Positions 1 to 5,393 of a DNA stretch of 5,393 nucleotides are shown in pieces. The position numbers and the translations under genes are program-made. The stretch's first letter is position 1; each line of letters opens with the position of its first letter. Source of the stretch: Kofleriaceae bacterium (lineage in GTDB: Bacteria > Myxococcota_A > Polyangia > Haliangiales > Haliangiaceae); the NCBI GenBank assembly GCA_024642805.1, contig JAHEAK010000407.1, forward strand, positions 1-5,393, written 5' to 3'. Under the pieces are notes generated by a model that saw only the letters and a list, made by a program, of their open reading frames with translations, did no database searches and was not told the DNA's origin.

Positions 1-2237
1 GTGGTGTGGCTGGTGTTGGGCAAAGCGGCTGCGACTGCCAGGAGCTGCTTGGTTTTCGCGGCTCCCAGCTTTTTGTTGCTCGGCACGCGAAGGAAGTCGG
101 AATCTTTGCCGAAGAGGGCGTACTGCGAGAGTGCGCGTGAGATGACGCTCGGCTCGTTCATGGCGTCCTTGCGCTTGCTGAGGGTGTTGGCCAGCAGCTT
201 CTCTGGTGCGTCGGTCTCGACCACGGGACTGGCAAGCCACTCCTTGAGAAGGGCGACGCTCTCTTCCATCTTGCGATCGATTCCGGACACCGTGATGCTG
301 GTCTCGCGCGAACCGCAGTTGAAGGAAATGGAACTTCCGATCGAGTAGAGGGCCTTCTGCAGGTCGGCGGGACTCTTGCTGCCGGCACCACTGCGCTCCA
401 CCAAGTCGAGCGCGTAGCACAGGAGGGGCTCTTGCCGCTCGCCGTACTTGAAGTCGTAGGAAATCTCGAAGAGGTCATTGCGGGTATTGGCCACGGCGAT
501 GAGCTGGCCTGCGGGCAGCTCGCCACGCTTGTAGTGCTCGCCTTCCACCAACCACTCTGGCTTCAAGTCCTCGACAGCTTGGGCTTTCATTTCCTTGGCG
601 AAGGCGCTCTGCTTGGAGGAGTCGATTTGGATGGCGCTGATCTTGGGCTTCTCGACCTTCTCAGCCTTGAAGTCGCCACGCACGCGGCGCAGGACGATGG
701 GGGCATCGGTTAAATAGGTGTTGGCGACGCGCATGACGTCTTCGCGAGTGATGGCGCGCAGGCGCTCTGACTCGGTGACCACGGTCGCCCAGGGGCGGCC
801 CTCGACGAAAGCGTCGGCGAGCTTGGCAACACGATTCTCATTGGACTCGAGGCTGCGCTTGTCGTTGATCTCGCTGTTGATGACGATGGCGTCGAGGTCG
901 GCCTGCGTGAAGGAACCCGCCTTCAGCTTGGCGACCACGCCCATGAGAAGCTCTTCCACTTCATCGAGGCTCTGGCCGTCACGAGCCGTACCGGTGAGGA
1001 CCCACATGCCCGCCTCGACCATGGTTTGCCCAAAGGAGCCGGCGCTCGGTAGTTTCTGCGAGAGCACCAGTTCGAGGTTGAGCAGGCCGGTTGCCGAGTT
1101 GTCGATGATGAGGTCCATGGCGCGCAGAGCCAGCTCGTCGGGATGACCAGCGGGTGCGGTGGGCCAGGCAATGAACACCGATTGCTCGCCAGGAGCGGTG
1201 ATTTCGATGTCCTGTCGCTTGCTCGCCTTAGTCAGCGATGACGCGGGCAGGGCGGGGAGTGGCTTGGCTTGCAGGCCGCCAAAGGCTTGCTCCAGAAGGG
1301 GCAGGGCAGTTTCCGCATCAATGTCACCTGCCAAAAGGATGGCCATGTTGTTTGGGCGGTACCAGGTGTCGAAGTACTTGACCATGTCGCCGTAGGCGGG
1401 CGTCTTCAGGTGCTCGGTGATGCCAATGGTTGGTTGATTGCCGTAGGGATGGTTGGGAAAGAGTGCCTTGGCAATCGCCTCGAAGATGCGCGACTGCGGG
1501 CTGTCGAGGGAGCGATTCTTCTCCTCGTAGACGGCCTCGAGCTCGGGATAAAAGAGGCGAAACTGTGGATCCGAGAAGCGCTCGCCCTCGACTTGCGTCC
1601 AGGTGCCGAAGCGATTGGAAGGTACGGTGGCAATGTAGACGGTCTGCTCATCGCTGGTGAATGCGTTGACGCCGTCGATGCCGAGCGATGAATAGAGATT
1701 GTCGAACTCGTTGGGGACCGAGTACTGCGAGCTGGCGAGAGTCTCCTTGTTGATCTTCTCCATGATGGAGGCGCGCTCTTCGGCGCTGTCGACGGCGCGA
1801 AGCTCGTCGTAGTAGGCGGCCACCCGCTCGATGTGTGGCTTCTCTTTGGCAAAGTCGAGCGAGCCGAGCTTGCTGGTGCCCTTGAAGAGCATGTGCTCCA
1901 GGTAGTGGGCAAGGCCAGTGGAGTTGGCTGGGTCGTGACGGCTGCCGCTGCGCACGGCAATCCATGAGGAAATGCTGGGCGTGCTGCGCTCGGTGCTGAT
2001 GTACACGGTGAGGCCGTTGCTGAGCCTGTGGATCGTGACGGCCATGGGGTCGCCCTTGATCGGTTCAGCCTGCAGGGCAGGCGCGTAGGCAGCGGTGCCT
2101 GCGCCTTGCGTCTGGTCGGTGGCAATGTTGCCCTCACCGCTCAGATTTGGGGAGGTCGTCGTGTCGGTCTTGGGGCCGCAAGCCAGAGCGAGGCAAGCGG
2201 CGCTGGCAAGTAAGAGGGCTCTTCGTGTGAAGGTCAT
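1..2237 (-). CDS. M16 family zinc metallopeptidase, predicted lipoprotein (3' end cut off by window edge)
   Basis: Predicted exported zinc endopeptidase of the pitrilysin/insulinase (M16) family. The reading frame is open from the ATG at 2237 to the left edge: 745 codons with no stop, and the C-terminus is missing. The N-terminus MTFTRRALLLASAACLALAC is a signal peptide with a probable lipidation Cys at 20; Ala at -3 makes the lipobox imperfect. A low-complexity Thr/Gly/Ala linker follows, to about residue 63. The first M16 module (about 67-310) has the inverted zinc motif H111-Y-L-E-H115 in the typical context GLAHYLEHMLFKGT, the likely third ligand E238/E239 in VYEEKNRS, and WYRPNN...AGD at 292-305. 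A second module runs from about 343. The third, from about 570, has CYALDLVERSG (607-617) where a zinc motif would lie, so it is catalytically inert, as is usual for second halves. AGGAGA at 2245-2250 (minus strand) is a good RBS. Family members of this layout are often 900-1000 residues, so roughly 200 are probably missing. The substrate is unknown; a role in degrading periplasmic peptides is inference. Confidence 0.93.
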   Translation of the reverse strand, partial: MTFTRRALLLASAACLALACGPKTDTTTSPNLSGEGNIATDQTQGAGTAAYAPALQAEPIKGDPMAVTIHRLSNGLTVYISTERSTPSISSWIAVRSGSRHDPANSTGLAHYLEHMLFKGTSKLGSLDFAKEKPHIERVAAYYDELRAVDSAEERASIMEKINKETLASSQYSVPNEFDNLYSSLGIDGVNAFTSDEQTVYIATVPSNRFGTWTQVEGERFSDPQFRLFYPELEAVYEEKNRSLDSPQSRIFEAIAKALFPNHPYGNQPTIGITEHLKTPAYGDMVKYFDTWYRPNNMAILLAGDIDAETALPLLEQAFGGLQAKPLPALPASSLTKASKRQDIEITAPGEQSVFIAWPTAPAGHPDELALRAMDLIIDNSATGLLNLELVLSQKLPSAGSFGQTMVEAGMWVLTGTARDGQSLDEVEELLMGVVAKLKAGSFTQADLDAIVINSEINDKRSLESNENRVAKLADAFVEGRPWATVVTESERLRAITREDVMRVANTYLTDAPIVLRRVRGDFKAEKVEKPKISAIQIDSSKQSAFAKEMKAQAVEDLKPEWLVEGEHYKRGELPAGQLIAVANTRNDLFEISYDFKYGERQEPLLCYALDLVERSGAGSKSPADLQKALYSIGSSISFNCGSRETSITVSGIDRKMEESVALLKEWLASPVVETDAPEKLLANTLSKRKDAMNEPSVISRALSQYALFGKDSDFLRVPSNKKLGAAKTKQLLAVAAALPNTSHT

Positions 2238-2244
2238 TGTAGGT

Positions 2245-2250
2245 TCTCCT
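2245..2250 (-). promoter_or_regulatory. Ribosome binding site of the M16 peptidase
   Basis: AGGAGA on the minus strand, 7 bases before the ATG at 2237. It is close to the anti-16S consensus and is the strongest Shine-Dalgarno match in the window. It fixes the start of the peptidase at the codon that also gives a complete signal peptide. Confidence 0.8.
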
Positions 2251-2280
2251 GAATCCAGAAATCGGCGAAACCATACACGA

Positions 2281-2294
2281 TTGCCCCAGGGCAA
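2281..2294. repeat. Short perfect inverted repeat in the divergent intergenic region
   Basis: TTGCCC, then CA, then GGGCAA: two perfect 6-base arms with a 2-base spacer. The site lies between the divergent M16 peptidase and the FtsB-like gene, about 44 bases upstream of the peptidase start. The spacer is too short for a stable RNA hairpin, so a binding site for a dimeric regulator is the more natural reading. The GGCAAA at 2290-2295 can also pair with TTTGCC at 2325-2330. No regulator is encoded in the window, so this is a candidate only. Confidence 0.35.
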
Positions 2295-2300
2295 AAACTT

Positions 2301-2339
2301 GCTTTGGTCAAAAGCTGTCAGGAATTTGCCGCTTTGATC
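2301..2339 (+). repeat. Imperfect direct repeat GCTTTGRTC, 30-base period
   Basis: GCTTTGGTC at 2301-2309 and GCTTTGATC at 2331-2339 match at 8 of 9 bases and are exactly 30 bases apart, close to three helical turns. Both lie just upstream of the FtsB-like gene, so they could be paired sites for one regulator. Chance remains possible for a 9-base match. Confidence 0.3.
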
Positions 2340-2355
2340 GGAGCTACTTAGCATC

Positions 2356-2691
2356 GTGACACGCATGGGGGCTGTATCAATTGAAGCTCGGGGTCGCTGG
2401 ATCCGCTGGATCTACCGGGGTCTCCTGGTGGGCGGATTCGTCCTCCTCTTGAGCTACTTGCCCTACCGCTTTCTGGCTCGCGAGGACCAGACCAAGCTCG
2501 AGCAAATGCGCTCGGAGCTCAGTCGCGTCAAGACCGAGATTCGCAAGCACGAGGCAGACTTGAGCGTGCGCCGCAAAAAGGTCGAGGCACTCAAGAACGA
2601 CACCGGCACGATCGAAGACATCGCTCGCGACGAGCTGCAGATGCTCTACCCGCACGAGAAGGCACTGCGCCTGAAGCGAAAGGATCAGTGA
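2356..2691 (+). CDS. Septum formation initiator (FtsB/DivIC) family protein
   Basis: Small bitopic membrane protein of 111 residues, about the usual size for FtsB/DivIC. In the characterised members this family joins the FtsQ-FtsL-FtsB (DivIB-FtsL-DivIC) complex that recruits and activates the septal cell-wall synthases. A basic cytoplasmic N-terminus (R12, R14, R17) precedes one hydrophobic helix at about 19-40. A charged heptad-rich coiled coil follows at about 43-81. The C-terminal TIEDIARDELQMLYPHEKALRL (85-106) matches the family's hallmark 'ieriARdeLgmv.pgE' end. The start is GTG at 2356, the first start codon after an in-frame TGA at 2335; GGAG at 2340-2343 lies 12 bases upstream, rather far. 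ATG at 2365 is an alternative that removes three residues. The stop is 7 bases before the diguanylate cyclase, so the genes are probably co-transcribed. Family assignment is strong. Whether this is the cell's essential divisome FtsB or a paralogue cannot be told here. Confidence 0.88.
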   Translation: MTRMGAVSIEARGRWIRWIYRGLLVGGFVLLLSYLPYRFLAREDQTKLEQMRSELSRVKTEIRKHEADLSVRRKKVEALKNDTGTIEDIARDELQMLYPHEKALRLKRKDQ

Positions 2692-2698
2692 GCTCGAG

Positions 2699-4894
<2,196 letters not shown>

Positions 4895-4950
4895 TTCGAT
4901 TACCGAGCCAGCGCACGCGAGATCCCCGCAGCAACTTGCCTCCATACAAG

Positions 4951-4962
4951 CACGGGCCCGTG
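4951..4962. repeat. Perfect 12-base palindrome CACGGGCCCGTG
   Basis: A perfect dyad lying 57 bases after the cyclase stop and 11 bases upstream of the TTGACA box. With no central spacer it would make only a weak RNA hairpin (4 bp, GGCC loop), and no T-tract follows, so it is not a good terminator. Its place just upstream of a promoter-like -35 fits a protein-binding site. In GC-rich DNA a 12-base palindrome may also be chance. Confidence 0.3.
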
Positions 4963-4972
4963 GCTCCGCGCA

Positions 4973-5002
4973 TTGACAAGGCCAAGCCCTGGCCGGAATG
5001 AT
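4973..5002 (+). promoter_or_regulatory. Candidate sigma70-type promoter for the PhoH-family gene
   Basis: TTGACA at 4973-4978 matches the -35 consensus at all six positions. After 18 bases comes AATGAT (4997-5002), which matches TATAAT at four of six. The start of transcription would fall at about 5009, the same base as the GTG start, which predicts a leaderless mRNA or one with only a few leader bases. The weak GGA at 4995-4997 as an RBS fits that reading. A small inverted repeat (GGCCA 4980-4984, TGGCC 4990-4994) sits in the spacer and could be an operator. The -10 is weak, so confidence is moderate. Confidence 0.4.
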
Positions 5003-5008
5003 TGCTGC

Positions 5009-5393
5009 GTGACACAAAAGAACTACGTCCTGGATACCAACGTGCTCCTGCACAATCCCGGGTCGATGTACACCTTTGGCGAAAACCACGTCATCATTCC
5101 CATCTACGTCATCGATGAAATCGATAACTTCAAGAAGGACCTGAGCGACCTGGGACGCAACGCGCGCCAGGTTGCGCGCCAGCTCGACACGCTTCGCCAG
5201 CAAGGTGGTTTGAGTCATCCGGTGGCTCTGGAGACCGGTGGCACGCTCACGGTAGCCCTGGGTCACCGATCGCCGCTCAACTCGCCCGGCGACTCGCGCA
5301 AGATGGACAACTTGATTCTCGAGGTCGCCCTCGAGATTCGCAACAAGAGCACCGACGCCGACACGATCCTCGTTACCAAGGACGTCAACATGC
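5009..5393 (+). CDS. PhoH family protein, N-terminal PIN domain (3' end cut off by window edge)
   Basis: The visible 128 residues are the PIN-type nuclease domain that precedes the PhoH ATPase in PIN-PhoH proteins (PhoH2 and B. subtilis YlaK type). Known PhoH2 proteins have RNase and ATP-dependent RNA-unwinding activity in the cytoplasm. The N-terminus MTQKNYVLDTNVLLHNPGSM is characteristic. Acidic residues expected at the PIN metal site are D9, E37 (in VIDEIDNFKKD), D100 (KMDNLIL) and D125 (VTKDVN). The GRNARQVARQLD helix (49-60) is also typical. The ATPase with its Walker motifs would lie past the right edge, so its presence is inferred from the PIN subtype. GTG at 5009 gives the usual short lead before VLDTN. 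An in-frame TTG at 4973 would add 12 residues rich in Pro, Arg and Cys, and is less likely. The Shine-Dalgarno sequence is poor. The 114-base gap to the cyclase and a promoter-like site suggest a separate transcript. Confidence 0.9.
   Translation, partial: MTQKNYVLDTNVLLHNPGSMYTFGENHVIIPIYVIDEIDNFKKDLSDLGRNARQVARQLDTLRQQGGLSHPVALETGGTLTVALGHRSPLNSPGDSRKMDNLILEVALEIRNKSTDADTILVTKDVNM

Noticed and set aside
1..1691. Several plus-strand open frames (1-348, 432-713, 718-1146, 1269-1691)
   Set aside because: All lie antisense to the continuous M16 reading frame, have no good ribosome binding sites or domain motifs, and read as shadows.
1406..2137. Minus-strand open frame of 243 codons overlapping the M16 gene
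   Set aside because: It is Ser/Arg/Pro/Thr-rich, in another frame of the same strand, and covers the HYLEH region that the M16 frame explains fully.
4948..4994. Possible terminator after the cyclase gene
   Set aside because: The two small inverted repeats have stems of only 4-5 bp when folded as RNA, and neither is followed by a run of T. No factor-independent terminator is supported.
4990..5006. Sigma54-like TGGC...TTGC upstream of the PhoH gene
   Set aside because: The GG and GC elements are separated by 11 bases where 10 are required, several consensus bases are missing, and the site overlaps the likely start of translation.

Overview
The window comes from a GC-rich bacterium with an outer-membrane style protein set: a lipoprotein M16 peptidase, an FtsB/DivIC-like division protein, a two-GAF diguanylate cyclase and a PIN-PhoH protein. 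The mix and codon use fit the former Deltaproteobacteria (Myxococcota, Bradymonadota or a relative). This placement is an inference from gene content; no marker gene in the window settles it.

Layout, left to right. (1) 1-2237, minus strand: an exported zinc peptidase of the M16 (pitrilysin/insulinase) family with a lipoprotein-like signal peptide. Its C-terminus runs off the left edge. (2) 2238-2355: a 118-base divergent intergenic region with a tight dyad (TTGCCC-CA-GGGCAA) and a 9-base imperfect direct repeat at an exact 30-base period. (3) 2356-2691, plus: a small single-pass, coiled-coil protein of the septum formation initiator (FtsB/DivIC) family. (4) 2699-4894, plus: a membrane diguanylate cyclase (about six TM helices, two GAF domains, GGDEF) that starts 7 bases after the previous stop, so the two genes almost certainly share a transcript. 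(5) 4895-5008: a 114-base gap holding a perfect 12-base palindrome, a consensus TTGACA -35 box and a small hairpin. No convincing terminator is visible. (6) 5009-5393, plus: the N-terminal PIN domain of a PhoH-family (YlaK/PhoH2-like) protein, cut by the right edge.

The most notable arrangement is the division-type protein directly followed by a c-di-GMP synthase. The cyclase has every expected catalytic residue and a complete RxxD inhibitory site. Its membrane and GAF regions suggest that it converts a membrane or cytoplasmic signal into c-di-GMP, possibly in step with division. The M16 lipoprotein is divergent and may share control sites with this pair. The PhoH gene seems to have its own promoter. 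I found no mobile element, CRISPR array, RNA gene or clearly new multi-gene defence or biosynthetic system here.
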